Part shown: in pieces, positions 9,555 through 19,143 of the stretch
How positions within the stretch are numbered: position 1 is the first letter of the stretch
How the letters are laid out: each line of letters starts with the position of its first letter
DNA from: Nitrincola sp. A-D6
Lineage (GTDB): Bacteria > Pseudomonadota > Gammaproteobacteria > Pseudomonadales > Balneatricaceae
Direction: 5' to 3'
Assembly (NCBI RefSeq): GCF_000764495.1
Contig: NZ_JRLB01000007.1
Span: 1 to 56,110, forward strand
Length of the DNA: 56,110 bases
The notes under the pieces: generated by a model
The model's input: only the letters and a program-made list of their open reading frames with translations
Database searches by the model: none
Told to the model about the DNA's origin: nothing
Program-made: the position numbers and the translations under genes

Positions 9555-10381
9555 TGCCGGTTAATTATATACAAACGGATGCAGATACAACCCGTGCCCA
9601 GTGGACGCTGCGTACTACACGTCAACAATGGCTGATCTGGCTGGGTTGGTTGGTCGGTGTATCGCTGTTTTTGCTCTGCTGGAAGCAGATTTCTGATAAT
9701 ACCATGTGGGTGTTTGTAGAGGATGCTCCGCGTCAGGGGGCTGACCTTTTAAGCAGGATGATACCGCCTGAATGGAGCTATGCAAGTCACCTTTGGCAGC
9801 CGCTGTGGGACACCATCAATATCGCCACCCTGGGGACTTTGCTTGGCATACTGATGGCTTTTCCCTGTGCCTTCCTGGCGGCACGTAACACCACGCCACA
9901 CCCTTTGATTCGCTCTGTAGCGCTGATGATCATCGTATCGTCCCGGTCGATCAACTCATTGATCTGGGCCATGCTGCTGGTGACTATTTTAGGACCTGGT
10001 TTGTTGGCCGGTATTCTGGCTATTGCGTTACGCTCCATCGGCTTTGTGGGCAAATTACTCTATGAAGCGATAGAAGAGATTCATCCAACACCGGTAGAAG
10101 CCATAACCGCTACAGGTGCCAGCCGCCTGCAAGTGATGAGCTATGCAGTGTTGCCGCAAGTCATGCCAGCCTTTGCCGGGATCAGTATTTATCGCTGGGA
10201 TATTAATATCAGGGAGTCGACGGTACTGGGTTTGGTGGGTGCCGGAGGTATCGGCCTGCAGTTGAATGCCGCGATCAATACTCTGGCCTGGGATAAGGTC
10301 AGTATTATCTTCATTATGATTTTTGCCACGGTGCTGGTTTCCGAATACATTTCCGCTAAAGTGCGCAAAGCATTTATTTAA
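9554..10381 (+). CDS. phnE: Phosphonate ABC transporter permease, second copy
   Basis: A 275-residue PhnE-family permease with several transmembrane helices and the conserved loop EAITATGASRLQVMSYAVLP, followed by RWDINIRESTVLGLVGAGG and a complete GIGLQLNAAI end. The ATG at 9554 overlaps the preceding stop. An in-frame GTG at 9542 lies inside the preceding gene and is less likely. It pairs with the first PhnE and PhnC. The intact C-terminus shows what the broken first copy should look like. Confidence 0.87.
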   Translation: MPVNYIQTDADTTRAQWTLRTTRQQWLIWLGWLVGVSLFLLCWKQISDNTMWVFVEDAPRQGADLLSRMIPPEWSYASHLWQPLWDTINIATLGTLLGILMAFPCAFLAARNTTPHPLIRSVALMIIVSSRSINSLIWAMLLVTILGPGLLAGILAIALRSIGFVGKLLYEAIEEIHPTPVEAITATGASRLQVMSYAVLPQVMPAFAGISIYRWDINIRESTVLGLVGAGGIGLQLNAAINTLAWDKVSIIFIMIFATVLVSEYISAKVRKAFI

Positions 10382-10396
10382 GGATAGAACAGGACC

Positions 10397-11038
10397 ATGC
10401 GATCAATGGATGCTGTAGTGACAAGGTTTGATTTAATCCGTCATGGTGAACCTGAAGGTGGGCGGAAATTCCGTGGCTCGACGGATGATCCACTCAGTCG
10501 TGAAGGCTGGCTACAGATGCGTCAGGCAGTGGGTGATCAGGCGCCCTGGGATGTCATTGTCACCTCGCCACTGCGTCGTTGCCGCGAGTTTGCTGCCTGG
10601 TTAGGTGCACAACATCAAATTCCGGTACAGGCGCACGAGAATCTGGCAGAGCTGTTTCTGGGCCAGTGGGAAGGACTGACCCATGCTGAAGCGCGTCAGT
10701 CGTTTCCTGCACAGGCTGACAAACCGGATGGCGTGACGGCCTTTTGGACCGATCCTCTGCTTAATCCACCACCACAGGGCGAGACGCTGCACGATTTTGA
10801 TTTCCGCATTCGTAGTGTCTGGAAAGAATTAGCTGAGACGTATCGCGGCCAGCATTTACTCGTCGTTGCGCACCTGTTTACCTGTAATTTTTTGTTGCGC
10901 CAGATACTGCAACAGCCGATTGAAAAGGCCATGTTCTTTGATCTACCTTATGCAGGCTTGACGCGCATCCGTCAGGAAGAGACCCCACACGGCAGTTTTT
11001 CACAAGTTGAGTGGGTGGGACTGACCCGGCTCCCTTAA
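10397..11038 (+). CDS. Histidine phosphatase family protein (phosphoglycerate mutase-like)
   Basis: A 213-residue branch-1 histidine phosphatase. The phospho-accepting RHG motif is in DLIRHGEPEGG, a second catalytic region follows in SPLRRCREFA, a conserved Glu in LGQWEGLTHAE, and the second catalytic His in LLVVAHLFTC. It lies 15 bp after phnE in the same direction, so it is probably the last gene of the phn operon. Relatives include CobC-type alpha-ribazole phosphatases and general phosphomonoesterases. The substrate is not evident. It may release phosphate from an imported or internal phosphoester (inference). The start could also be the ATG at 10406. Convergent with olsF. Confidence 0.75.
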   Translation: MRSMDAVVTRFDLIRHGEPEGGRKFRGSTDDPLSREGWLQMRQAVGDQAPWDVIVTSPLRRCREFAAWLGAQHQIPVQAHENLAELFLGQWEGLTHAEARQSFPAQADKPDGVTAFWTDPLLNPPPQGETLHDFDFRIRSVWKELAETYRGQHLLVVAHLFTCNFLLRQILQQPIEKAMFFDLPYAGLTRIRQEETPHGSFSQVEWVGLTRLP

Positions 11039-11054
11039 GACCCTCCCACAGCTT

Positions 11055-12772
11055 CTAGGCGTTTAGTTCACCCATATAACGCTGGCGCTTCTTGGCTTTG
11101 ATTTGTGCGACCTTCACCATCACCAGGCCATCAATACAATAACCGAAGTCAGCATCGACACTGAAGTCCAGGAAGTGAACTCCCTGCTCTTCGCAGAGCT
11201 CTGTGTACTGTTTGTACAGTGTAGGCACAGTGACACCGTAGAGATCCAGACGCTCTTTCAGTGCAATAAAGTCTTCACGTGCATCTTCAAAGCAAAACAG
11301 GCGCTGTGCTTCACTAAGCCCTGCATCAGATGGACCGTAAGGTGCATTGGCTTTTGCCAACTGCTCGCGTCCAAAATAGTGACGGTAATAGATTACCAGC
11401 AGATCCCGGGCAATTTGTGGCAGCTTGGCTGATATGGATACCGGGCCCAGCATGCGATCAATGTGGGGTCGGCTTTTCAAATAAGCGCCGATTCCGTACC
11501 AAAGGTAGTCCAGGCTGCGGCGTCCCCAGTAGCGCGGCTGTACGAAGCTGCGGCCCAATTCGACGGCATTTTGCAGCAGGGGTTCGAGTTCCGGCTGATA
11601 GCTGAACAAGCTGGCGGCATAGAGGCCCTGTAAGCCGTTATCCCGGATCACTGAGGCACACTCGGCAATACGGTATGCACCGACCAGCTCCAGTGCTTCA
11701 TCATCCCAGAGGATCAGGTGCTGATAGTTACGGTCATAGCTGTCCAGATCGTAGCGTTGGCCTGTGCCTTCCCCTACACGTCGGAAGGTTAACTCTCTAA
11801 GGCGGCCCAGCTCGCGCATTACCGGCGAGTCAGATGCATACTCGAACAGGTAGATTTGCATACCATCCTGGGTTTTCCCCAGGCATTCCGCTCTACGTAA
11901 TTCACGTCGCAGCAGTTGACGTTCTTCAGGGTGCGCAATAGGCTTTTCGGTAACAAACAGAGACTTCTTGTTTTTCGGTAGTCTGTATACGTGTTTACGT
12001 AACAGTTTTAGCCGGGTTTTTAACGGTAATTCGTTATTATCAAAACGTTCCAGCGGGATGAGTTCACCGATTTTGACCGGCATATCTTCGGCATTTTTCT
12101 TGAACATCTCGTTGACCAGCATCAGTCCGCCAATCGGACGGTAGATCATCGATAGTGAGTAGAAAATGGCCGAGTTTTTACTGTTTAGATGAATCGGTAG
12201 AATCGGTGCATTGGTCTTGCGTGCAAAATGCACAAAACCACTTTGCCATGGACCATCTTTGATGCCGGTTGCCGTAGCACGGGAGACTTCTCCGGCCGGA
12301 AAAATAATCACCGCCTGTTCTTTTTTCAGGCAGTCCGTCACCTCTCTGACCGTTTTGCGATAGCCGCTTTGCGTCAGGTTATCTACAGGTAGCAGCAGTG
12401 GTCTTAGTGGTTCAAACTGCCATAGCAGGTCATTGGCCAGGATTTTAATATCGCGCCTGACTTCACCAATCAATTTAAGTAAAACCAGCCCATCCAATGT
12501 GCCGAGGGATGATTGGATACGATCACAACGCGACCTTCAGAGGGAATGTTTTCTTTTTCGCGTGCAGAGACTAAATAGCTGATGCGGAAGTGCTCAAGTA
12601 CCTTATCGATGAACTCAAAAGCACCCAGATCCTGATGGGTTGTTAGAAACTGATTTACTTCATCTTCATGGAAGAGGTGACGCAATAGCTGCATTACAGG
12701 TGTTTTCAGCACGGCAGGCTTGTGCGCCAGCGCTGGGTATTTTTCTGACACCAAGGCTTCTATATTCAACAT
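11055..12772 (-). CDS. olsF: Bifunctional ornithine-lipid synthase, OlsF type (PlsC + GNAT fusion; one frame break)
   Basis: About 572 residues after repairing one break. The N-terminal part is a PlsC-type acyltransferase (SNHPLGTLDGLVLLK, then VIIFPAGEVSRA and PILPIHLN). The C-terminal part is an OlsB-like hemolysin/GNAT N-acyltransferase (LRELTFRRVGEGTG, ELVGAYRIAE, VELGRSFVQPRYWG, LLGP-like PVSISAKLP). This N-to-C order matches OlsF, which makes phosphorus-free ornithine lipids: one domain N-acylates ornithine, the other O-acylates lyso-ornithine lipid. The break near 12506-12508 sits inside the HP(L)GTLDG motif and is fixed by one extra C on the coding strand. A PhoB box at 12818-12835 supports induction by phosphate starvation. 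An unspecified lysophospholipid acyltransferase is the alternative. Confidence 0.8.
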
Positions 12773-12817
12773 GACCCATCCCCGGAATAGTAGTTTACAA
12801 GATCATTACTGATATAG

Positions 12818-12835
12818 ATGACCGGGTAATGACAG
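12818..12835 (-). promoter_or_regulatory. PhoB box upstream of olsF
   Basis: On the minus strand the site reads CTGTCATTACCCGGTCAT: a perfect first half (CTGTCAT) and GGTCA 11 bp later, matching PhoB-box geometry. It ends about 45 bp upstream of the olsF start, leaving room for a -10 element. Confidence 0.7.
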
Positions 12836-12935
12836 ACGTATGGCGTTTTTATGACTGGCTGTATTTACACAATCGGCTGCCACATTCTGTTAATAATCGG
12901 ATAAACTTGCGGCTTTATTTGACGCGGACAGGTTC

Positions 12936-13649
12936 ATGGCAGAACAACCCTTATACCTGCAACTTCGAGATCAGCTAATGCAGCGCATTAGTAGTGGTGA
13001 CCTACCGGCGGGCTCTCGCTTGCCTGCAGAACGTGTGCTGGCTGAAAGCTTCAACACCACACGAGTTACGCTACGCCAGGCATTGGCTCAACTGGAAAGT
13101 GAAGGCACCATTTATCGCAGTAATCGGCGTGGCTGGTTTATATCCTCATCGCGGCTGACCTATGAGCCTGTCAATGATGTTAGTTTTACCCATTATGTTG
13201 CTGAGCAGGGGCGAGTGCCGAGAACTGAGGTGCTGGGTATCGAGAAAATGCAGGCGAGTATTTCGGTAGCAACCGCCTTGGCCCTTAGACCCGGAGATGA
13301 TGTATTTCGTTTGCGCCGCCGGCGCTTCGCAGATGAACGTCTGGTGTTCGTTGAAACTATTTGGTTGAATCCGTGTTTTCTGCCAAGCATTGAGCAGCAG
13401 CGGTTTGAATCCTTGTGGAAGTTACTGGCAGATAAGTACGGCATTAAGCTAACCCGCAAACAGATTACCATTACCCCGACAGCCTTGACCGGTAGTGTGG
13501 CTGCAGCATTGGGGGTGAACTCAGGCTGTCCCGGACTATACATTACCCGTATCGGTGAAACTGCTGACGGCGACCGCATCGAGTTTGACGAAGAGTTCTG
13601 GCTGCATGATGTGCTGACCATCAGTGTGAGCACGCAGCAAAACCATTAA
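12936..13649 (+). CDS. phnR: GntR-family regulator with UTRA domain (PhnR-like)
   Basis: A 237-residue regulator. The N-terminal GntR winged helix runs from QPLYLQLRDQLMQRI through LAESFNTTRVTLRQALAQLESEG (about residues 3-65). The C-terminal UTRA/chorismate-lyase-like ligand domain holds LALRPGDDVFRLRRRRF and RIEFDEEFWLHD. GntR-UTRA proteins of this type control phosphonate genes (PhnR family, AEP clusters) and sense a pathway metabolite. It is divergent from olsF and about 4.4 kb upstream of the AEP operon it most likely controls. The ATG at 12936 follows a weak AGG. PhnR rather than another HutC-family regulator is inferred from context. Confidence 0.7.
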   Translation: MAEQPLYLQLRDQLMQRISSGDLPAGSRLPAERVLAESFNTTRVTLRQALAQLESEGTIYRSNRRGWFISSSRLTYEPVNDVSFTHYVAEQGRVPRTEVLGIEKMQASISVATALALRPGDDVFRLRRRRFADERLVFVETIWLNPCFLPSIEQQRFESLWKLLADKYGIKLTRKQITITPTALTGSVAAALGVNSGCPGLYITRIGETADGDRIEFDEEFWLHDVLTISVSTQQNH

Positions 13650-13806
13650 ATAAAACCCGCTAAAATCCTCGGTAATATTTTTGTCACATAACCTCGTTAC
13701 AGTTCCATGTAAAGGGCATCTATATCCTGAGACCCCCGTCTCTAGCGCTGTTGCGGTGCGCCTCCACTGATCTCGCCAGCTAGTATTTGCACAGCAGAAG
13801 GCATCT

Positions 13807-15531
13807 ATGAAAGACAGACTACAAGACGAACTTAAGCACATTCTGTGCGATGGGCTGATAACCTCGTTATTTCAGCCCATTATTGATATTGAGAAACAGG
13901 AAGTCTTTGGCTATGAGTCACTCAGCCGTGGACCCTCCGACAGTCCATTGCATGCCGCACCGGCTTTGTTTGATATGGCAGAAAAATCAGGTATGTCTGA
14001 TGATCTGGAAGAGTTGTGTCTGACCGAAGCGGCTAAGAACTGGTCGGCCCATGCACTCGATAGCTATCTGTTTGTCAATATGAGCCCAGCCATGTTGTTA
14101 CCCTCACGCTTTCGCGGTATTCGGCTGATGGATCTGATTCGGCAATATAATCTGAAGCCTCAGCAGATAGTGATCGAAATTTCAGAGCGCTATCCGGTAT
14201 TGCAGCTTAAAGAACTGAAGAACGCTATAAACTGGCTTAAATCGCAGGGCTTCAGCATTGCTATTGATGATCTGGGAACCGGGTATTCTGGTCTGAAGCT
14301 CTGGTCTGATCTCAAGCCAGACTTCGTTAAAATTGACCGCCACTTTATCCGTGATATCCACGATGACCTGGTCAAGCTGGAATTTGTACGTTCGCTGGTC
14401 GACTTATCCAATCGCCTGGGCTGCAGTCTGATCGCTGAAGGTGTCGAAAATCAGGCCGAAATGAATGTAGTTATGGAGCTGGGTATTGTACTGATTCAGG
14501 GTTTTCTGGTGGGCCGCCCCAGACCCTACCCAACAGCTGACTTGAGTTGTTTGCTGGGTAAACAACCGACGATACAGAAAACTACAGGAAAGCTGGCCCG
14601 TGATTTATGTACTTATATACAGCCAGTCAAACCGGATATTTTGTTGAGTGATGCCTGGGAAATTTTACAAAAAGAGAACAATGTTTTTTCCCTACCCGTT
14701 GTTCAGGACGGTCGACCTTTAGGGTTGCTGCATAAGTGGCGGGTTTTGGAAATCTATGGAACTCAGTTTGGCCGGTCATTATATGAAAAGCGCCCAGTTA
14801 TAAATGTGATCAGTCGTGATTCATTAGTGGTAGATCAGAACTCCACGTTGGATGAAATTAGTCGGAAATTAATAGAAGAAGATTTTCATTATCTAAAACA
14901 ACATTTTATTGTTGTTAATCAGGGTATTTATACTGGGCTTGGCACAACACGTACCCTGTTGAAACAGATCACTCAGGAACGTATCGAGAAAGCACGTTAT
15001 GCCAATCCGCTAACACAACTGCCTGGTAATGTACCCATTAATAATGAATTGGATCGTCGCTTGAAACGGCAGCTGCCCTTTTCATTTATTTATATCGATA
15101 TCAATGATTTTAAGCCTCTCAACGATGTACTTGGCTACCAGATAGGTGATTTGGTGATTACCCGGATAGCGGATCTGCTGTTAAAACACTTCAATTACCG
15201 CAGTGATTTCGTCGGGCACATAGGTGGAGACGACTTTGTGGTGATGACTGAAATAGAGGGTGTGGAGCAACTGACTGGCGAAGTACAAAGCGCTTTCAAA
15301 GCAGCAGCCCACTCCCTTTACCCTCAGGACATGGTTCAGCAGGGATTTATGAGAGCCCTGGATCGTGACGGGTCGCCGCGTGATTTTCCTTTAACATCGA
15401 TTGCCTTTGCTATCATCCAGATTGAGTCTCCCAGTAACTACAAGGCTGATCAGATAGCCGACTTTGCCGCCGATGCCAAAAAGCAATCCAAAAAAGCACA
15501 CGGGTTTTGCTACAGCAGGATTCTGATTTAA
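13807..15531 (+). CDS. EAL-CBS-GGDEF cyclic-di-GMP signalling protein
   Basis: A 574-residue cytoplasmic protein with three parts. An EAL phosphodiesterase domain spans about residues 10-250; its EAL motif reads E-S-L at 37-39, and the metal/active-site DDLGTGYSGL and loop IAEGVENQAE are present. A CBS-pair region follows at about 270-400, and a GGDEF domain at about 405-570 with the signature GGDDF at 473-477. The EAL residues look sufficient for c-di-GMP hydrolysis. The GGDDF variant may be degenerate and regulatory. AGAAGG lies five bases before the ATG. It sits alone between phnR and the porins, with no sign of which process it controls. Confidence 0.85.
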   Translation: MKDRLQDELKHILCDGLITSLFQPIIDIEKQEVFGYESLSRGPSDSPLHAAPALFDMAEKSGMSDDLEELCLTEAAKNWSAHALDSYLFVNMSPAMLLPSRFRGIRLMDLIRQYNLKPQQIVIEISERYPVLQLKELKNAINWLKSQGFSIAIDDLGTGYSGLKLWSDLKPDFVKIDRHFIRDIHDDLVKLEFVRSLVDLSNRLGCSLIAEGVENQAEMNVVMELGIVLIQGFLVGRPRPYPTADLSCLLGKQPTIQKTTGKLARDLCTYIQPVKPDILLSDAWEILQKENNVFSLPVVQDGRPLGLLHKWRVLEIYGTQFGRSLYEKRPVINVISRDSLVVDQNSTLDEISRKLIEEDFHYLKQHFIVVNQGIYTGLGTTRTLLKQITQERIEKARYANPLTQLPGNVPINNELDRRLKRQLPFSFIYIDINDFKPLNDVLGYQIGDLVITRIADLLLKHFNYRSDFVGHIGGDDFVVMTEIEGVEQLTGEVQSAFKAAAHSLYPQDMVQQGFMRALDRDGSPRDFPLTSIAFAIIQIESPSNYKADQIADFAADAKKQSKKAHGFCYSRILI

Positions 15532-15608
15532 TCTGAAAATGAGTTTTCCTGTCCGTACCTCCTGTACATGCACCACTCCTGCGCATCCCTGCGCTCGTGG
15601 TTTACATA

Positions 15609-15640
15609 AAAAAGGCCCTCAGTTATCTGAGGGCCTTTTT
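15609..15640. terminator. Bidirectional rho-independent terminator
   Basis: Perfect inverted repeat of 14 bp (AAAAAGGCCCTCAG / CTGAGGGCCTTTTT) around the 4-nt loop TTAT. The A-run and T-run on either side let it stop both the EAL-GGDEF transcript (+) and the first porin transcript (-). Confidence 0.9.
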
Positions 15641-15661
15641 TATTAAATCAGTTTCTAGTGA

Positions 15662-16579
15662 TTAGAAACGTACGCGGATACCGGTGCTGAATACATCACC
15701 ATCGCCAAGGTCTTCGTTGGCGTCAGCATAACCTGCGAACAGGTTAACCATTTTGCTCAGGTCGTGTTGAACTTCAACACCAAAGCCTTTTGCGCCTTCT
15801 TTGAAATCAGCGTATGCAGCTTTCAATGTAGTGCTTTCGCTTACATTGTAAGTAGCGGCAATATCCCAAGGCTTGTAGTCATCAGCGATGTCATTTTTCA
15901 CATGTGAGTAGACACCCGCAATGGTGCCGACACCAAAGTCATATTCCAGTGCAATGGCCATTTCACTCTGTTTGTCAGCAAATGCAGCTTCAGAATTATA
16001 GTCAATGTAACCCAGGGCACCGTAGAATCCAGCATTGCTGTATTTTACAGCGGCATGGTAAAGATCCAGGTTCTCGTCATCGTTGCCAGAATTGGCCGCT
16101 GTTGCCAGGGCAAACTGAAAACCACTGAACTCTGGAGATACATAGGCCAGAGAGTTGTTGATACGTGAAGGTGCCGTACCTGTAGAGTGAGTCACTTCAT
16201 AAATGCTGGACAGCATGACGTCAGTTGTACCGTTTACCCAGGAATCCTGTGGAGTAGACTGGGTACCAGCTTTCACTGTACCAAAACCACCGGTCAGGCC
16301 TACATTCGCCTGGCGGGTTTTCAGTGCCTGTTCACCGTTGGTTTTGTTGACGGCAAACTCATACTGGTAAAGTGCAGTAACACCATCAATACCTGTATCA
16401 GCGGTACCGCGCAGGCCAATACGAGAGGTGGAGTTTGCATCGCCGCCAATATTGAGCTTTGTATCTTTAACCTTATCAACCGCGACTGTAACGTGGCCGT
16501 ACAGTGTGGCGTCAGCCATGGCAATAGCAGGTGCAGAAACACACACGGCTACGGCAACTGCCAAAATTGATTTTTTCAT
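15662..16579 (-). CDS. Outer-membrane porin (copy 1 of a tandem pair)
   Basis: A 305-residue Gram-negative porin. A signal peptide (MKKSILAVAVAVCVSAPAIA) is followed by DATLYGHVTVAVDKV, and the protein ends in the C-terminal aromatic signature STGIRVRF for BAM-dependent assembly. Periodic beta-strand character fits a 16-strand trimeric general porin. It is nearly identical to the porin 250 bp upstream, with about the last 80 residues the same. GGGGA lies five bases before the ATG. Position within a phosphorus-scavenging region makes anionic-solute uptake possible, but no phosphate-porin hallmark is visible. Confidence 0.88.
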   Translation of the reverse strand: MKKSILAVAVAVCVSAPAIAMADATLYGHVTVAVDKVKDTKLNIGGDANSTSRIGLRGTADTGIDGVTALYQYEFAVNKTNGEQALKTRQANVGLTGGFGTVKAGTQSTPQDSWVNGTTDVMLSSIYEVTHSTGTAPSRINNSLAYVSPEFSGFQFALATAANSGNDDENLDLYHAAVKYSNAGFYGALGYIDYNSEAAFADKQSEMAIALEYDFGVGTIAGVYSHVKNDIADDYKPWDIAATYNVSESTTLKAAYADFKEGAKGFGVEVQHDLSKMVNLFAGYADANEDLGDGDVFSTGIRVRF

Positions 16580-16662
16580 CTAGTTCCCCTTACTGATATC
16601 AGAATTTTCAGTTTTTCAAACGTTAAAATGGTAAAGCAGTTACTAGTATGTCGTTGAAGTTT
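16580..16662. repeat. Duplicated porin 5' flank (counterpart at 17749-17830)
   Basis: The sequence just upstream of copy 1 (CTAGTTCCCCTT, then a GTTTTTCAA segment and GTAAAGCA.TTACTAGTATG with TCGTTGAA) recurs with few changes upstream of copy 2. The duplication therefore included the promoter-proximal leader, so both copies probably share the same regulation. Similarity stops after TCGTTGAA. Confidence 0.75.
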
Positions 16663-16772
16663 GGACATCCAGCTGTCTCAGGGAGGAATCTAACGCTTAA
16701 TTGTGACAGGAGGGTTAAGGAAATGTGATATTTAGGGGTATTTTGGAATTCGTCGCATGTTTACATGCGGAT

Positions 16773-16805
16773 AAACGAGGAGGCAGAGCACCTGCCTCCT
16801 CGTTT
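16773..16805. terminator. Strong hairpin downstream of porin 2
   Basis: 14-bp perfect inverted repeat AAACGAGGAGGCAG / CTGCCTCCTCGTTT with a 5-nt loop, just after the porin 2 stop codon and between the two porin genes. The T-run is short on either strand, so it may act as an mRNA stabiliser as well as a terminator. Confidence 0.7.
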
Positions 16806-16830
16806 GTTCAGGGTATTACACTTCAGTTAA

Positions 16831-17748
16831 TTAGAAACGTACGCGGATACCCGTGCTGAATACATCACCATCGCCAAGGTCTTCGTTGGCGTCAGCATAA
16901 CCTGCGAACAGGTTAACCATTTTGCTCAGGTCGTGCTGAACTTCAACACCAAAGCCTTTTGCGCCTTCTTTGAAATCAGCGTATGCAGCTTTCAATGTAG
17001 TGCTTTCGCTTACATTGTAAGTGGCGGCAATGTCCCAAGGCTTGTAGTCATCAGCAATGTCATTTTTCACATGTGAGTAGACACCCGCAATGGTACCGAC
17101 ACCAAAGTTATACTCCAGCGCAAGACCCATTTCGCTCTGCTTGTCACCATTCATGGCTTCAGAGTTGTAATCGATATAACCCAGAGCACCGTAGAAACCA
17201 CCATTGCTATATTTTACTGCGGCATGGTAAAGATCAAAGCTCTCGTCATCGTAAGTTGAGTTTGCTGCTGTTGCCAGACCAAACTGAAGGCCGCTGAACT
17301 CTGGTGATACATAAGCCAAAGAATTGCTGATACGTGAAGGCGCTGTACCCGTAGAGTGGGCGACATCCTGAATGCCGGATAACATGACATCAGTAACGCC
17401 GTTTATCCAGGAATCCTGTGGGGTAGACTGAGTACCGGCCTTAACAGTACCAAAGTTACCGGTCAGACCTACGTTCGCCTGACGGGTTTTCAGTGCCTGT
17501 TCGCCGTTAGTTTTGTTGACGGCAAACTCATACTGGTAAAGTGCAGTAACACCATCAATACCTGTATCAGCGGTACCACGTACACCGATACGAGAGCTGG
17601 AGTTAGCTTCTCCACCAATATTGAGCTTTTCATCTTTCACTTTATCAACCGCGACTGTAACGTGGCCGTACAGTGTGGCGTCAGCCATGGCAATAGCAGG
17701 TGCAGCAACACACACGGCTACGGCAACTGCCAAAATTGATTTTTTCAT
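16831..17748 (-). CDS. Outer-membrane porin (copy 2 of a tandem pair)
   Basis: A 305-residue porin with the same signal peptide (one residue differs: VAAPAIA for VSAPAIA), the same length and the same STGIRVRF end as copy 1. Differences concentrate in the middle third (for example TYDDESFDLYH against GNDDENLDLYH), where surface loops are expected, while the last 80 or so residues are identical. This suggests recent duplication with loop divergence, or gene conversion of the 3' half. It has its own ribosome site (GGGGA) and its own terminator. Confidence 0.88.
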   Translation of the reverse strand: MKKSILAVAVAVCVAAPAIAMADATLYGHVTVAVDKVKDEKLNIGGEANSSSRIGVRGTADTGIDGVTALYQYEFAVNKTNGEQALKTRQANVGLTGNFGTVKAGTQSTPQDSWINGVTDVMLSGIQDVAHSTGTAPSRISNSLAYVSPEFSGLQFGLATAANSTYDDESFDLYHAAVKYSNGGFYGALGYIDYNSEAMNGDKQSEMGLALEYNFGVGTIAGVYSHVKNDIADDYKPWDIAATYNVSESTTLKAAYADFKEGAKGFGVEVQHDLSKMVNLFAGYADANEDLGDGDVFSTGIRVRF

Positions 17749-17970
17749 CTAGTTCCCCTTGCAGGTATCAGAGTTATAAGTTTTTCAATCGTTTAAAGGG
17801 TAAAGCATTTACTAGTATGTCGTTGAATGCGTTATGGTAATAAAACTAAGCATATATGTAAATACAAATCATTCATATTAGACTTGCTATATGTGTTAAT
17901 TGCCCTTACTAGGAGCCATGTTTGCCATGGTTATCAGCGTTCTTCTCCTAGCCAGAAAAAATTCAATAAA

Positions 17971-17988
17971 CTGTCATTACTTTGAAAC
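17971..17988 (+). promoter_or_regulatory. Possible PhoB half-box upstream of the AEP operon
   Basis: CTGTCATTACTTTGAAAC has a perfect first half-site (CTGTCAT) and a poor second half at the correct 11-bp offset. It lies about 50 bp upstream of the AEP binding-protein gene. Support is weak, and PhnR control is an alternative. Confidence 0.3.
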
Positions 17989-18037
17989 AATTGCTCCTTA
18001 GTATCTGGTCTATACCAATCAATACTCAGGAGCTACC

Positions 18038-19071
18038 ATGAAAAACGCACCGTTGCATTCCCTGAAAAAAACAGCTGTAGCACTTGCCCTTGGCTCTATC
18101 GTGGCAGTGCAGGCTGTTTCAGCAACCGAGTTGACTGTTTATACCGCTGTTGAGTCGGATGACTTGCAGAAATATGCCGAGCGCTTCAATCAGGCACATC
18201 CTGAGATCAGCATTCGCTGGGTGAGAGACTCTACAGGTGTTATGACGGCTCGTCTGTTGGCCGAAAAAGACAATCCACGCGCGGATGTGATCTGGGGCCT
18301 GGCGGCTACCAGTCTGTTGATGCTGGATAAGGAAGAAATGCTGCAGCCTTATGCGCCAGCCGGTGTTGAAAATCTGGATCCAAAATTTGTAGATGTTAAT
18401 AACCCACCTGCCTGGGTCGGTATGGATGCCTGGGTCGCGGCGGTTTGCTACAACACGGTTGAAGGCGAAAAACTCGGCGTGCCTATGCCAACTAGTTGGG
18501 AAGACCTGACCCGTCCGGAATATCAGGGCCATGTGGTGATGCCAAACCCTAACTCGTCGGGCACAGGTTACCTGGATGTGTCCAGCTGGATCCAGCTCTG
18601 GGGTGAAGATAAAGCCTGGGAGTTTATGGATGGTCTGCACAACAATATCAGCCGTTACACCCACTCAGGCTCAGCACCTTGTAACCTGGCGGCATCGGGT
18701 GAAGCGGTTGTCGGTGTGTCCTTTGCGTTTCGTGCGGCACGTCTGAAATCCCAGGGGGCACCGGTTGAAGTCGTATTTCCGTCTGAGGCTTAGGCTGGGA
18801 TATGGAAGCCGCTGCCATTGTTAAGGGTACTCAGAATCTGGAAGCTGCGAAAACACTCATGGACTGGGCGATCAGTCGTGATGCCAATGAGTTGTATAAC
18901 GAAGGCTATGCTGTCGTAGCCATGCCGGGTGTTGCTCAGCCAATTGAAAATTATCCTGTCGATATAGTGGATCGCATGATCAATAACGATTTCAGCTTCT
19001 CGGCCGTGAACCGTGACCGTATTCTGCAGGAATGGCAGCGTCGTTACGATGGTAAGAGCGAAGCGCGTTAA
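18038..19071 (+). CDS. phnS: 2-aminoethylphosphonate ABC transporter, binding protein (one frame break)
   Basis: About 344 residues after repair. A signal peptide ends around VSA-TELTVYTAVE, followed by a Fe3+/spermidine-type (cluster D) periplasmic binding fold: FNQAHPEISIRWVRDSTG, DVIWGLAATSLLML, WEDLTRPEYQGHVVM. It heads an operon with an ATPase, a fused permease, phnW and phnX, the arrangement of the phnS2-type AEP importer. The frame breaks at 18787-18788: one extra G (GAGGC to GAGGGC) gives FPSEGLGWDMEAAAIVKG and continues to 19071. SD AGGAG is seven bases from the ATG. Ligand specificity rests on context. Confidence 0.82.
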
Positions 19072-19092
19072 TTATCAGCAGGACTGACCACT

Positions 19093-19127
19093 GCAGGTGT
19101 GAGCAGGGATGCTCCACCTGCTTTTTT
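19093..19127 (+). terminator. Intra-operon hairpin after the AEP binding-protein gene
   Basis: GCAGGTG...GAGCA pairs with TGCTC...CACCTGC around a GGGA loop and is followed by six Ts. Like the phnD hairpin, it probably lowers read-through into the ATPase gene. Confidence 0.7.
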
Positions 19128-19143
19128 AATTGGAGCTATCCCT

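Noticed and set aside
15600..18000. CRISPR array or phage remnant suggested by repeated sequence
   Set aside because: The repetition comes from two tandem porin genes and their leaders, not short repeats with spacers; no phage genes are present.
19099..19143. Upstream GTG start for the AEP ATPase
   Set aside because: It lies within a terminator-like hairpin and lacks a ribosome site; the ATG at 19144 has GGAG.
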